Source: Phyllobacterium trifolii
Lineage (GTDB): Bacteria > Pseudomonadota > Alphaproteobacteria > Rhizobiales > Rhizobiaceae
Reading direction: 5' to 3'
NCBI RefSeq assembly: GCF_014192095.1
Contig: NZ_JACHXN010000001.1
Span: 1 to 64,000 of the forward strand
DNA: 64,000 nucleotides
The notes under the pieces were generated by a model. That model was not told the DNA's origin. It searched no databases and saw only the letters and a program-made list of their open reading frames with translations. The translations under genes were made by a program, and so were the position numbers. Shown piece by piece: positions 38,570 through 47,749 of this stretch. Within the stretch, counting starts at the first letter, position 1. Each line of letters starts with the position of its first letter.

Positions 38570-40006
38570 ATGACGACTGCACTATCGGACGGCGAGGAAA
38601 CAGCCGTCACAGCGCGGCAACCGCGTCTTGTCGCTCTCGTTGTTGCAGTCGCCTTCTTCATGCAGATGCTCGACGGGACGATCATCACAACCTCCCTGCC
38701 CCAGATGGCACTTTCATTCGGCATCGAGCCCGTGGCGATGAGCATCGGCATCACCGTCTACATGCTGTCGATGGCAGTCTTCATCCCGATTTCCGGCTGG
38801 ATGGGTGATCGCTTCCGCGCACGCAATGTCTTCATTGCAGCCATCGCTATTTTTACGATCGCCTCGCTTGTCTGCGGTCTGTCGGAAACGCTTTGGCAAT
38901 TCGTCGGCGCGCGTGCCGTTCAGGGCGTAGGCAGCGCCCTGATGACGCCGGTAGGGCGCATGATCGTGCTGCGCAATGCGGAGAAGTCCGAGCTTGTCTC
39001 CGCTATCGCGCTCATTACATGGCCTGCGCTGTTTGCGCCGGTCATCGGCCCTGTCCTTGGCAGCTTCATCACCACCTATCTGAGCTGGCATTGGAACTTT
39101 CTCATCAATATACCGCTCGGGGTCCTTGGTATTCTGCTGGTCCTCAAATTCGTTCCGGATCAACGCGAAACATCAGTTCCGAAATTTGACATGAAGGGCT
39201 TCGCACTCTCTGCTGCCGGTTTGGCGCTCGTCCTCTCCAGTCTCGAATCCTTCACGCATGGCATCCACGAGTTCTACATCGCTGTCGCCATGCTCGTTGT
39301 CGGTTCGCTGTTGTCGGTCATCGCGGCAAGACATTTTCTGCAGGTCAAAAATCCGCTGCTGGATCTGTCAGTCTTCAAGATCCACACCTTTGCCATCGCC
39401 ACGGCAGCATCCGGAACGGCAGGGCGCGTCTCGATAAACTCGGCACCATTCCTGTTGCCGCTGCTGTTTCAGGTCGGCTTCGGCTTCAGCGCCATCAGGA
39501 CGGGCACTTTCATCCTGGTGTATTTCATCGGTAATCTCGGCATGAAGGTCGTCACCACGCCACTACTCAGGCGGTTCGGCTTTCGCACGATCTTTTGTTT
39601 CAACGGTTTGATCGCAGCGCTGTCCCTCGCCGCCTGTTCGTTATTGTCCGCTGGGACACCCGAGATCATCTCTTTTGCGCTTCTGCTCGTCGCGGGCCTC
39701 TCGCGTTCGATGCAGTTCACGGCGCTCAACACATTGACCTTCGCAGACATCGACGCTTCACAGCGCAGTTCTGCCTCGACGCTTTCCAGCATGCTTCAGC
39801 AGATGTCGATGCTGCTTGGCGTCGCCATCGCCGCCATGGTCCTCAACTTGTCGCAAATGGCTCACGGCAATGCCACCACATCGTTGACGGATTTTCGCAT
39901 GGCATTTTTTGTCGTCGGCCTGATCGGGGTCGTTTCGGCGCTCCGCTTTCTGGAATTGCCATGGAATGCCGGGGCCGAAGTCTCCGGCCACGCAAGGAAG
40001 GCTTGA
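38570..40006 (+). CDS. MFS transporter, DHA2 family
   Basis: A 478-residue transporter of the 14-TM EmrB/QacA type. Motif D1 reads LDGTIITTSLPQMALSFG, motif A GWMGDRFRAR and motif C ALFAPVIGPVLGSF. It is the second DHA2 pump in the window (the other is at 31-32.6 kb). As the last plus-strand gene of the sulfur-type cluster it may expel a by-product. Confidence 0.9.
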   Translation: MTTALSDGEETAVTARQPRLVALVVAVAFFMQMLDGTIITTSLPQMALSFGIEPVAMSIGITVYMLSMAVFIPISGWMGDRFRARNVFIAAIAIFTIASLVCGLSETLWQFVGARAVQGVGSALMTPVGRMIVLRNAEKSELVSAIALITWPALFAPVIGPVLGSFITTYLSWHWNFLINIPLGVLGILLVLKFVPDQRETSVPKFDMKGFALSAAGLALVLSSLESFTHGIHEFYIAVAMLVVGSLLSVIAARHFLQVKNPLLDLSVFKIHTFAIATAASGTAGRVSINSAPFLLPLLFQVGFGFSAIRTGTFILVYFIGNLGMKVVTTPLLRRFGFRTIFCFNGLIAALSLAACSLLSAGTPEIISFALLLVAGLSRSMQFTALNTLTFADIDASQRSSASTLSSMLQQMSMLLGVAIAAMVLNLSQMAHGNATTSLTDFRMAFFVVGLIGVVSALRFLELPWNAGAEVSGHARKA

Positions 40007-40013
40007 CGCCACT

Positions 40014-40439
40014 TCAGTCCGCTAGTTTCGTCACGAAATCGGCATTGCCGCGCAACGTATTGCTGACGGTACAGATCTCTTCGGCAGCCTCGACGATCTC
40101 GTGCTTCGTTACGCTGTCGAGTTCACCATCGATCTCGATGGAAATATCGAAGCGGGCGACGCGCGACGGCCCCTCATGCGCCTTTTCGCCCGTTACATGC
40201 ACCCGGACTTCACCGAGTCTGTCGGCAACGCCGAGGCGGCTGGCGGCAATGCGCGCGCTCAATGCAATACACGCCGACAGCGAACTATACAGTAAATCGA
40301 TCGGGCTGAAGCCGGGTTCGGAAACCGAGCTAACAACCCCGATCTTGCCTCCCGTCTCCGACGTGACGAGCGGCAATTCCTTGGGCTGGAGTACGGACGT
40401 GGCGCCCACTGCCCTTGTTCTGATCTTGAGTTCAGACAT
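40014..40439 (-). CDS. OsmC-family protein
   Basis: A 141-residue OsmC/Ohr-fold protein. The two redox cysteines are visible in YSSLSACIALSARI (near 57) and EEICTVSNTLRG (near 123). These proteins reduce organic peroxides, and some members act on other thiol-reactive compounds. It is convergent with the MFS gene and probably part of the same functional group. Confidence 0.88.
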   Translation of the reverse strand: MSELKIRTRAVGATSVLQPKELPLVTSETGGKIGVVSSVSEPGFSPIDLLYSSLSACIALSARIAASRLGVADRLGEVRVHVTGEKAHEGPSRVARFDISIEIDGELDSVTKHEIVEAAEEICTVSNTLRGNADFVTKLAD

Positions 40440-40474
40440 CTCGTTATTCCCGACAATATATGCCCAGACTTTAC

Positions 40475-40849
40475 TCAGCGCGCGTGCGAAACGCTACCGC
40501 TTTGTACCCTCTCGAGCGCTCTCATCGCTTCGAACAGCATTTCCCTGTCCCGTTGATGCGCCTCAAACAGCGCGACGAAGGCCGGGTTGCTGATCTCGTG
40601 GGGTTTTGGCGCGGCTTTGGCGCGATCAAGGCTGTTGTCTGCAGCGCGCCTCGCGGCGTCGACGCGTTGCTTTGCTGCGTCGATTACAGAGGGAGCCTGG
40701 CGCTTGCCACCTGTCGACACGGTTGATCCTGCTTCGGTTCCTGCAATCAAGGATTGCAAAAACTGTCCGCTGGTCTCATCCACGCGCTCGACTGGTCTAC
40801 CGTTCATGCCATACGCTTTTCGTTTCGCGAATCCACTTCGCGGAAGCAT
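40475..40849 (-). CDS. Hypothetical 124-residue charged protein
   Basis: The ATG 40849 has two AAGGA blocks just upstream (GAAGGAACAAGGATTT), so the longer frame from 41053 is not needed. The product is basic and alanine-rich, with a helical stretch DAAKQRVDAARRAADNSL and a C-terminal MLFEAMRALERVQS. It may be coiled coil. No family recognised. It lies upstream of the OsmC gene, 35 bases away. Confidence 0.6.
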   Translation of the reverse strand: MLPRSGFAKRKAYGMNGRPVERVDETSGQFLQSLIAGTEAGSTVSTGGKRQAPSVIDAAKQRVDAARRAADNSLDRAKAAPKPHEISNPAFVALFEAHQRDREMLFEAMRALERVQSGSVSHAR

Positions 40850-41083
40850 AAATCCTTGTTCCTTCAAGCAGAACGCACCGGGACTCAAAATTCTTGCCGA
40901 TATGAGTAAACAATTCCAGTTTCTGGCCGCTTCTGGAAAATCAATTGCGGCAATATTGTTTACCGCCTGCTGCAGGCCGATTCGTATGCCGATAGTCCGT
41001 CTCGAATATTTGGCCCGATCTTCGAATAAATCGCGGCGCTGCGTGTTCTCCACATGTCAGATTGTCATTCGGAGATAGAACTC

Positions 41084-41623
41084 ATGAAACACTCGATCAC
41101 ATCCACCCTGCTCGGCGCCAGCCTCGCCCTCGCTGCTTTTTCCATGCCGGCCTTTGCTGCCGGCGGCGGCGGTACCGACGATTCGGCCACGACGCCCACT
41201 TGTCCCAAGGGCCAGGTCTGGAGTTCCAAGGCCAAGAAATGCGTCAAGAAGACCAGCAGCGCCGTTCCGGACAAGGACCGCACCGAGTACGCCTACACGT
41301 TGGCCAAGGCCGGACGCTATCAGGAAGCACTGGAAATGCTCGATACGTTGAAGAATCCGAACACCAAGGAAGCGCTCAACTATCGCGGCTATGCCACGCG
41401 CAAGCTCGGCCGCACCGATGAAGGCATCTCCTGGTACAAGAAGTCCGTCGCGCTCGATCCTAAATACGCAAAGGTTCGCGAATATCTTGGCGAAGCCTAT
41501 GTCATCAAGGGTCAGCTCGATCTCGCCAAGGACCAGTTGATGACGATCAAGTCGATCTGCGGAACCACGTGCGAGGAATATCGCGATCTCCATGAGGCGA
41601 TCGAAAAGCCCTCGAAGATCTGA
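41084..41623 (+). CDS. Exported TPR-containing protein
   Basis: A 179-residue protein with a signal peptide (MKHSITSTLLGASLALAAFS, cut after AFA). The linker contains CPKGQVWSSKAKKC, with a likely disulfide. Two or three TPR repeats follow (AKAGRYQEALEMLDTL; RKLGRTDEGISWYKKSVALD; VKGQL-type), probably for protein contacts in the periplasm. ATG 41084 has GGAG nine bases upstream. Partner unknown. Confidence 0.83.
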   Translation: MKHSITSTLLGASLALAAFSMPAFAAGGGGTDDSATTPTCPKGQVWSSKAKKCVKKTSSAVPDKDRTEYAYTLAKAGRYQEALEMLDTLKNPNTKEALNYRGYATRKLGRTDEGISWYKKSVALDPKYAKVREYLGEAYVIKGQLDLAKDQLMTIKSICGTTCEEYRDLHEAIEKPSKI

Positions 41624-41679
41624 CCCGGCTATCGCCCGGCTGAAAGCGGTTGTGATTTGTTCACAAAGAAGGGATCAAG

Positions 41680-42306
41680 GTGACCATCGCTCATTGCCAA
41701 CTTTCTGCTTATAGTCGGGCGACACCAGACACGTCGTCAGCGGCGGATGTCCGCAGTGGACTTGTCTGGACGGAGGCAATCATCGCGAGCGAACATGAAA
41801 TCCGGGCGAGCCTTGCCCAGTATCTCGGCCGGCTCTGGCGGTACGGTATTGTACTGTCCCGCCAGCGCGACGTTGCCGATGATCTCGTGCAGGCGACCTG
41901 TGTTCGCGCGCTGGAGCGCGCCAGCCAGTTCACGAGCGGGACAAGGCTTGATCGATGGCTGTTCTCGATCATGCATTCGATCTGGCTCAATGAGGTCCGC
42001 TCGCGCCGCATTCGCATGGGTAACGGTTTCGTCGATGCCGACGTAACACTTTCCTTCGACGGCGAACATGAAACCGAAACGCATGTCACGGCCAACCAGG
42101 TGTTGCGTCAGGTAAATGAGTTGCCGGAGGCGCAGAGGACCGCCGTGTTTCTTGCCTATGTGGAGGGTCTGTCCTATCGCGAGGTCGCGGAGGTCCTTGA
42201 TGTACCAATCGGCACGGTTATGAGCCGCCTGGCAACGGCCCGTGCCAAACTCGCCGAACACGCCGATCCCGATGTGACGGCCAAACAGATGAAAGGAGGG
42301 AAATGA
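41680..42306 (+). CDS. ECF-type RNA polymerase sigma factor
   Basis: This 208-residue sigma-70 family ECF protein has region 2 from about residue 45 (DVADDLVQATCVRALERASQ, then LDRWLFSIMHSIWLNEVRSR) and region 4 near 150 (LPEAQRTAVFLAYVEGLSY, ending GTVMSRLATARAKL). It directs RNA polymerase to stress genes. The GTG start follows AAGAAGGGATCAAG. It overlaps the next gene (anti-sigma) at TGATG, the usual sigma/anti-sigma layout. It is not the EcfG type by its neighbours. Confidence 0.9.
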   Translation: MTIAHCQLSAYSRATPDTSSAADVRSGLVWTEAIIASEHEIRASLAQYLGRLWRYGIVLSRQRDVADDLVQATCVRALERASQFTSGTRLDRWLFSIMHSIWLNEVRSRRIRMGNGFVDADVTLSFDGEHETETHVTANQVLRQVNELPEAQRTAVFLAYVEGLSYREVAEVLDVPIGTVMSRLATARAKLAEHADPDVTAKQMKGGK

Positions 42307-43103
42307 TGGTTGATCTGAAACACGCCGAAATGCCCTCCGACGAAATGTTGGTCGCGTTTCTCGACGGCGAGCTTAGTGGCGAGGAGCGCGCGCGGATCGA
42401 TAGGCTGATCAAGATCGATGAGGCTGTCACCGCGCGATATGAATTCCTCTCGCGCAGTGAAATGGCCTTTTACGATGCGTTTCAACCGCTGCTCGAAAAC
42501 GCCCCCACGGCAAAGCTGGAAGCTATCCTGGGCGGACTCCCTGCTTCGATTACCGACGAGCCCGCTTCAAGGGGCTTGAGCCGCCGCGGTTTCATGGCCG
42601 CAGCCATAGGGCTGGTCTTTGTCGGCGTCGCTGGCGATCGAGGCTTCATGGCGTTCAAGGAATCTTCCAGCGATCATAATGACGACTGGCGGGCAGTTGT
42701 TGCCGAATATCTATCGCTTTACACGCCCGATACACTCGCCAATCTCGATAGCGACGAGCAATCGCAAAGCGCGCAACTACAGAACGTAGGTGACGCGCTC
42801 GGCCTCTCGCTTCCTCTGCAGGCAGTGTCGTTGCCGGGCATCCCGCTCAAACGCGCGCAGGTTCTACAGTATGATGGCAAGCCGCTTGGGCAGATCGCCT
42901 ATCTCGATCCCGAACACGGACCTATGGCTCTGTGCATCGTTCAATCGTCGAGTGGACCGCGTTCGCCGCAAACCGAGCGGCGACACGGCATGAACGTCGT
43001 CTATTGGTCGGATCAGACCCATAGTTACATGCTTATCGGCCGTAACACAGCGGATAAATTGAACGATTTGGCGGAGGGGGTGCGAACAGCGCTCACCGCA
43101 TAA
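42306..43103 (+). CDS. Anti-sigma factor, membrane-anchored
   Basis: A 265-residue partner of the upstream ECF sigma. The N-terminal cytoplasmic zinc-free anti-sigma segment (DEMLVAFLDGELSGEERARI) is followed by one membrane segment (AAAIGLVFVGVAG) preceded by LSRRGFM, and an extracytoplasmic domain. The Tat-like SRRGF just before the membrane helix is common in this FecR-like type. AAAGGAGGG precedes ATG 42306 (an ATG at 42303 is too close). Confidence 0.82.
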   Translation: MVDLKHAEMPSDEMLVAFLDGELSGEERARIDRLIKIDEAVTARYEFLSRSEMAFYDAFQPLLENAPTAKLEAILGGLPASITDEPASRGLSRRGFMAAAIGLVFVGVAGDRGFMAFKESSSDHNDDWRAVVAEYLSLYTPDTLANLDSDEQSQSAQLQNVGDALGLSLPLQAVSLPGIPLKRAQVLQYDGKPLGQIAYLDPEHGPMALCIVQSSSGPRSPQTERRHGMNVVYWSDQTHSYMLIGRNTADKLNDLAEGVRTALTA

Positions 43104-43183
43104 GCTTCTATAAAAGCCGGTGGGTATTCCATGCTGATTGGACTACGGTAGGCATTCTGTGCATTTGACCTCGGAGGAATGTC

Positions 43184-44902
43184 ATGCGCCCAGTCACCGA
43201 ACCGACAGAAAGCGATGTTGCCAGACTAAGTCTCGTGCGCGGTGCCGATGAGCCGCCATTGCTGGAAACCACCATCTCACAAACGCTCGATAGGGCGGTC
43301 TTGCGATGGCGCGAAACCGAAGCCGTTGTCTCGGTCCATCAAGATATTCGGTGGACTTATGGCGAGCTGAAAACAAGAACCGATGCTTTCGCCGCTGGCC
43401 TGATCGCGTTGGGGCTGCAGCGCGGCGACCGCATTGGCATATGGTCGCCCAATAATGCGCAATGGGCATTGACCCAATTCGCTGCGGCAAAAGCTGGGCT
43501 TATTCTCGTTAATATCAATCCCGCCTATCGCCTCTCCGAGGTCGAATACACGCTGAACAAGGTAGGTGTAAAAGCGTTGGTTGCGCTCGAGCGGTTCAAG
43601 ACGAGCGAATATGCCGAAATGATCGAAGCCCTCGCCCCGGAAATTTCCTCGGGTGAAGGGGAGATCAACTCTTCAAGACTACCCTGTCTGAAGCATGCCA
43701 TCTTGATTGGAACACACGTTCGCCCCGGATGGATCGCGTTCGAAGATGTACCCAAGCTCGCAACAGAAATTCACCGTGCCCAACTGTCAGACCGTGACGC
43801 AACAACGGGTTGCGCGGATCCGGTCAACATACAATTCACCAGTGGAACGACAGGTTTGCCCAAGGGCGCTACGCTTTCCCATCGCAACATACTCAATAAC
43901 GGTTTTTTCGTAGGCCGAAGCGTTGGCCTGAATCCCGGAGACCGGCTCTGCATCCCCGTCCCGCTTTATCATTGTTTCGGCATGGTCATGGCAAATCTTG
44001 GCTGCGTCGTGCACGGCGCAACTATGGTCTATCCGTCCGAAGCCTTCGACCCTTTGGCGGTTTTGAGCACCATTGAAGCCGAGCGGTGCACGGCTCTTTA
44101 TGGCGTGCCGACAATGTTCATTGCCGAGCTCGGACATCCTGAGTTCGAGCGCTTCGACCTGTCATCCTTGCGGACAGGATGTATGGCAGGCTCGCCTTGC
44201 CCCGTCGAGATCATGAAGCAGGTCATCGAACGCATGCACATGCGGGATGTCACCATCGCTTACGGGATGACCGAGACCAGTCCCGTCAGTTTCCAAAGTT
44301 CAGGCGAAGATCCGGTTTTCCGGCGGGTCTCGACGATCGGGCGGGTTCAACCGCATCTCGAATGCAAGGTCATCGATGTCAATGGTAATACCGTTCCTCG
44401 CGGCACGCCTGGCGAGCTCTGCACCAGGGGTTATTCCGTCATGATCGGCTACTGGGGTGATCCGGAAAAGACAGCTGAAGCAATCGACGAAGATGGCTGG
44501 ATGCACACCGGTGACCTCGCGACCATCGATGACGAGGGCTATGGCAATATTGTCGGACGCCAAAAGGACATGGTGGTTCGCGGCGGCGAAAACATCTATC
44601 CGCGCGAAGTAGAGGAGTATCTGTTTCGTCACTCCAAGATCAAGGACGTTGCCATCGTCGGCGTTCCTGATCCGAAGTTCGGCGAAGAACTCTGTGCCTG
44701 GATCATTTTGAAGACCGGTGAAGATGCCGACGAAGAAGAGATCAAGGCGTTTTGCCATGGACAGATCGCCCATTACAAGGTGCCGAGATACGTCCGTTTC
44801 GTCGAAGCATTTCCTCTGACGGTAACAGGCAAGATCCAGAAATATCTTATCCGCAAACAGATGGCGGAGGAGCTTGGAATACAGGAACAGAAAACGGCCT
44901 GA
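43184..44902 (+). CDS. AMP-binding acyl-CoA synthetase
   Basis: This 572-residue adenylate-forming enzyme activates a carboxylic acid to its CoA ester. P-loop [17 protein letters not shown] near residue 220, A5 motif [13 protein letters not shown]7/A8 [12 protein letters not shown] and [16 protein letters not shown], and the catalytic lysine in [10 protein letters not shown] near the C-terminus are all present. It resembles medium-chain (ACSF2-like) fatty-acyl-CoA synthetases. GGAGG lies six bases before ATG 43184. It stands alone. Confidence 0.92.
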   Translation: MRPVTEPTESDVARLSLVRGADEPPLLETTISQTLDRAVLRWRETEAVVSVHQDIRWTYGELKTRTDAFAAGLIALGLQRGDRIGIWSPNNAQWALTQFAAAKAGLILVNINPAYRLSEVEYTLNKVGVKALVALERFKTSEYAEMIEALAPEISSGEGEINSSRLPCLKHAILIGTHVRPGWIAFEDVPKLATEIHRAQLSDRDATTGCADPVNIQFTSGTTGLPKGATLSHRNILNNGFFVGRSVGLNPGDRLCIPVPLYHCFGMVMANLGCVVHGATMVYPSEAFDPLAVLSTIEAERCTALYGVPTMFIAELGHPEFERFDLSSLRTGCMAGSPCPVEIMKQVIERMHMRDVTIAYGMTETSPVSFQSSGEDPVFRRVSTIGRVQPHLECKVIDVNGNTVPRGTPGELCTRGYSVMIGYWGDPEKTAEAIDEDGWMHTGDLATIDDEGYGNIVGRQKDMVVRGGENIYPREVEEYLFRHSKIKDVAIVGVPDPKFGEELCAWIILKTGEDADEEEIKAFCHGQIAHYKVPRYVRFVEAFPLTVTGKIQKYLIRKQMAEELGIQEQKTA

Positions 44903-45063
44903 ACCCAGTCCGCTGCATTCTGCTAATGGCTAATTGACACTGTGAACCCGGTTAACCTAATCCGGGTGGTACTGCTTGGCTCAAAATTTCAAGACGGCTA
45001 TATGGGGTCATTGCGGGAGGGCGCGAAACTGTGCTCCTTCGCGACTCAAGAATGGAGCACGCT

Positions 45064-45558
45064 ATGATCAAATCCAAACGCGGCAACTTGTCTGGCTTAT
45101 TCCTTGCAATTCCAATGGGCGTTTTATTGGCGTTCGGTGCCGATGCCAAATCGAAAGGCACCCCGATGCCAACCGACACACCTCGTGCGTATCTTGCGGT
45201 GTCGAACAGCACGCCGGCGACCTTGGGCGAAACAATGAACCTCAGTCGGACAACTGCCCGCTTCACCAAACTCAAAGGCGAAATGAAATTGCGATATTCC
45301 GGAGTGTGGAATGTCGAAGAAAACACGCAATATGGCGGGGAGGTTTACCAAGTTCTCAATGCCGACGAGTTCTTTTCAAAGAACAAAGGTAAAAATGGAT
45401 TCTGTGATGAACCCGTCCGGTGGCTAACGGTACTTGATAAAAGCGAGCAACTCCTTGAAGGAACAATTCTTGTCGCGATGTTCAACATTCAGGACTGGCA
45501 CAAATATACTGAGAACTCCACCGGCTTGTGCAGTATCGACTCATTTCAATTGAAATAA
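45064..45558 (+). CDS. Secreted hypothetical protein
   Basis: A 164-residue protein with a signal peptide (LSGLFLAIPMGVLLAFGADA). The mature part has two cysteines (GFCDEPVRW, GLCSIDSF) that may form a disulfide. No domain recognised. I chose ATG 45064 because GGAG lies six bases upstream. Confidence 0.68.
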   Translation: MIKSKRGNLSGLFLAIPMGVLLAFGADAKSKGTPMPTDTPRAYLAVSNSTPATLGETMNLSRTTARFTKLKGEMKLRYSGVWNVEENTQYGGEVYQVLNADEFFSKNKGKNGFCDEPVRWLTVLDKSEQLLEGTILVAMFNIQDWHKYTENSTGLCSIDSFQLK

Positions 45559-45759
45559 CGCCGAGAAGATGTCCCGATTTGACTGAGGAGGTCATTTCGC
45601 CCCTCTTGCAAATGGGCCCTATATGATTTCCCGACAAAAGTTGCACAAAGTGATGCCGGCGGTCGAGCGGCCGTTTTCGTCACACTCATAGCTGTCGCGC
45701 TCTTCGGATTGCAAACCCCTACTACTTCACCACGCCATAACAGGCCGCGACCTGCGGGA

Positions 45760-46611
45760 TCAGTTATCGATGAAGTCGCGCACGGCCTTGTTGTAACCTT
45801 CCGGGTCCTGCAGCATGGCGAAATGGCTGGCGTTATCGAGGATGACCAATTTGGCGCCCGGGATCGTCTTTGCCATGTATTCCGTATGCTCACGGGTGAT
45901 GGCTTCGTCGTGATCGCCAAGAACGATCGCCACTGGCGTCTTGATCTTCTTCAGATCGTCGTCACTCCAGTTGGGCTGGCTCGCCCACATGCCACTGATC
46001 TGTTCGACAAAGGCATCATATTGGTCCGGCGTGGGCGAAATCTTCTTGTAGATTTCGCCTGACTTATCAATATAGGCCGCGAAGGTCTTGTTTTTCATGA
46101 CATCCGGATTGAGGCCATCGACCTTGGAGTTGGCTGCCTGCGCGAAGAGTTTCGTCAGCCTCTCGGGGTGGTTCATGGCGATGTCGAGACCAATTATCCC
46201 GCCGTCACTCCATCCAACCAGTGCAGTCTTGTCGACCTTCAGGAAATCGAGAAGCGCGAGGTAATCCGACGACATCAAATCATAGCTGTAAGGATCAGCA
46301 TTGCGGGTCGACCGTCCATGGCCGCGGCTGTCAGCAACAATCACCATATGGTCTTTTGCAAGGTCGGCAACCTGCGCACCCCAGATATCGGCATAGCCAA
46401 GGCCGCCATGGATGAGGAGCACGGGCGGTCCCTTGCCATAGACGGCATAGTACATTTCGATGCCGTTGACTGGAGCCGTGCCGCTTTTCTCAGCCGCGGG
46501 CATTGGTGCTGGCGGGGGAAGCTTTTCCCAGCGTTCGGCGGCATGAACGCCACCTGAAACCAGGGCGAACATGAGGACGACAAGCGAATAGGCTAAGGAT
46601 TTTAGGAACAT
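45760..46611 (-). CDS. Secreted alpha/beta hydrolase
   Basis: A 283-residue alpha/beta hydrolase with a signal peptide (LAYSLVVLMFALVSGGVHA). Catalytic residues: oxyanion region LLIHGGLGYADIW, nucleophile in ALVGWSDGGIIG, aspartate in VLGDHDEAI and histidine in DNASHFAML. It would hydrolyse a periplasmic ester or related bond. ATG 46611 has GGAGGGAAG eight bases upstream; the longer open frame is rejected. Confidence 0.88.
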   Translation of the reverse strand: MFLKSLAYSLVVLMFALVSGGVHAAERWEKLPPPAPMPAAEKSGTAPVNGIEMYYAVYGKGPPVLLIHGGLGYADIWGAQVADLAKDHMVIVADSRGHGRSTRNADPYSYDLMSSDYLALLDFLKVDKTALVGWSDGGIIGLDIAMNHPERLTKLFAQAANSKVDGLNPDVMKNKTFAAYIDKSGEIYKKISPTPDQYDAFVEQISGMWASQPNWSDDDLKKIKTPVAIVLGDHDEAITREHTEYMAKTIPGAKLVILDNASHFAMLQDPEGYNKAVRDFIDN

Positions 46612-46711
46612 CGTCTTCCCTCCAACAAACATGAAATGCGATGTTTCCATCCTAACGAAGATAGTCAAGTTTGGCGAATGCCGCACCGAATTTCTAGGAG
46701 CAGAAGACGCA

Positions 46712-46739
46712 ACAAAAAAGGCGGCCCGCGAGCCGCCTT
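46712..46739 (-). terminator. Rho-independent terminator
   Basis: Read on the minus strand: AAGGCGGC, a 6-base loop, GCCGCCTT, then a run of Ts. It ends the transcript of the small secreted-repeat gene. Confidence 0.85.
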
Positions 46740-46759
46740 CGAAATACGCAGGAGGTGTC

Positions 46760-47119
46760 CTACTTGGCGACGTGCCAGACACCGCCGACGCCGTCGCCGG
46801 TCATATCCCCGGCCTTCTTGTCTTTGACAAATGTGTAGAGCGGCTTGCCTTCATAGGCCCACATTTCCTTGCCCGCCGTATCCTTGACCAGCGTCCATTC
46901 GCCTTCAGCCTTGGCCCCTTTGGCGGCATGGAATGCCGGCCAGTTTTTCAGGCATTTCTCATCACAGTTTGATTTGCCGTCCTTGTCCTTGTCGAACGTA
47001 TAGAGCGTCATGCCCTTCGCGTCGGTCCACATGTCGCCCATCTTTTTCGCAGGTTCTGCGGCAAAAGCAGACAGGCTGGCGGCGGCGAGAAATCCCATTG
47101 CGATCAAAATTGTCTTCAT
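46760..47119 (-). CDS. Secreted-repeat (PF03640-type) protein
   Basis: A 119-residue periplasmic protein with a signal peptide (LIAMGFLAAASLSAFA). Two copies of the "lipoprotein with Yx(FWY)xxD" repeat follow: GMTLYTFDKDKDGKSNC with CDEKCLKNWP, and KPLYTFVKDKKAGDMTGD. The cysteines may form a disulfide. GAGGGAG precedes ATG 47119. Function unknown. Confidence 0.88.
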   Translation of the reverse strand: MKTILIAMGFLAAASLSAFAAEPAKKMGDMWTDAKGMTLYTFDKDKDGKSNCDEKCLKNWPAFHAAKGAKAEGEWTLVKDTAGKEMWAYEGKPLYTFVKDKKAGDMTGDGVGGVWHVAK

Positions 47120-47317
47120 TGTTTTCACTCCCTCTTTGGGATTGCCAGCGGGGGCGCTGACAGTGCCCGTTCTTAAGCGAACCAAGCCGTTCGCATCGAA
47201 GAATACTCTACCACATTTCGTTCCGAATTGAGGCACTGCAGGCGGATTGAACGCTTTGATTTGATACATTTGGTCTTGATTGCTAGAAATTCGATAACCC
47301 ACGTTCAGGAGCGGACA

Positions 47318-47749
47318 ATGGATCTCGACATCAGCGAAATTGACGGCGCCTGCCACTGTGGATCAGTGCGCTTCCGTGTCAGACTCTCAAATGGCCTCCA
47401 CACGGCACGCCGTTGCACCTGCAGCATTTGCCGGATGCGTGGCGCTGTCGCCGTCTCGGCGAAAGTCGGTGATCTCGATATAATGGCGGGTGAAGACAAG
47501 CTCAGCGTCTATCAATTCAACACGATGACGGCCAAACACTATTTCTGTTCCGGATGCGGTATCTATACACATCACCAGCGCCGGTCCAATCCGAATGAGT
47601 ACGGCGTGAATGTTGCTTGTCTCGAGGGGATCAGCCCTTTCGATTTTGACGAAGTGCCAGTGAGTGACGGGATCCACCATCCATCTGATAACAAGGAAGT
47701 CAACAAGACCGGTCCTGTTGGCTTCCTTCGATTCATCAAAGCTGACTGA
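47318..47749 (+). CDS. GFA (DUF636) family zinc protein
   Basis: A 143-residue protein of the glutathione-dependent formaldehyde-activating family. Zinc-binding cysteines occur in GACHCGSVRF, RRCTCSICRM and YFCSGCGIYTHH. ATG 47318 has AGGAG. Some members bind glutathione adducts; most are uncharacterised. Its stop directly abuts the stop of the convergent autotransporter gene. Confidence 0.87.
   Translation: MDLDISEIDGACHCGSVRFRVRLSNGLHTARRCTCSICRMRGAVAVSAKVGDLDIMAGEDKLSVYQFNTMTAKHYFCSGCGIYTHHQRRSNPNEYGVNVACLEGISPFDFDEVPVSDGIHHPSDNKEVNKTGPVGFLRFIKAD

Noticed and set aside
39595-40593. Plus-strand open frame of 332 codons
   Set aside because: It runs out of frame through the MFS gene and antisense to the OsmC gene. 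No ribosome site.
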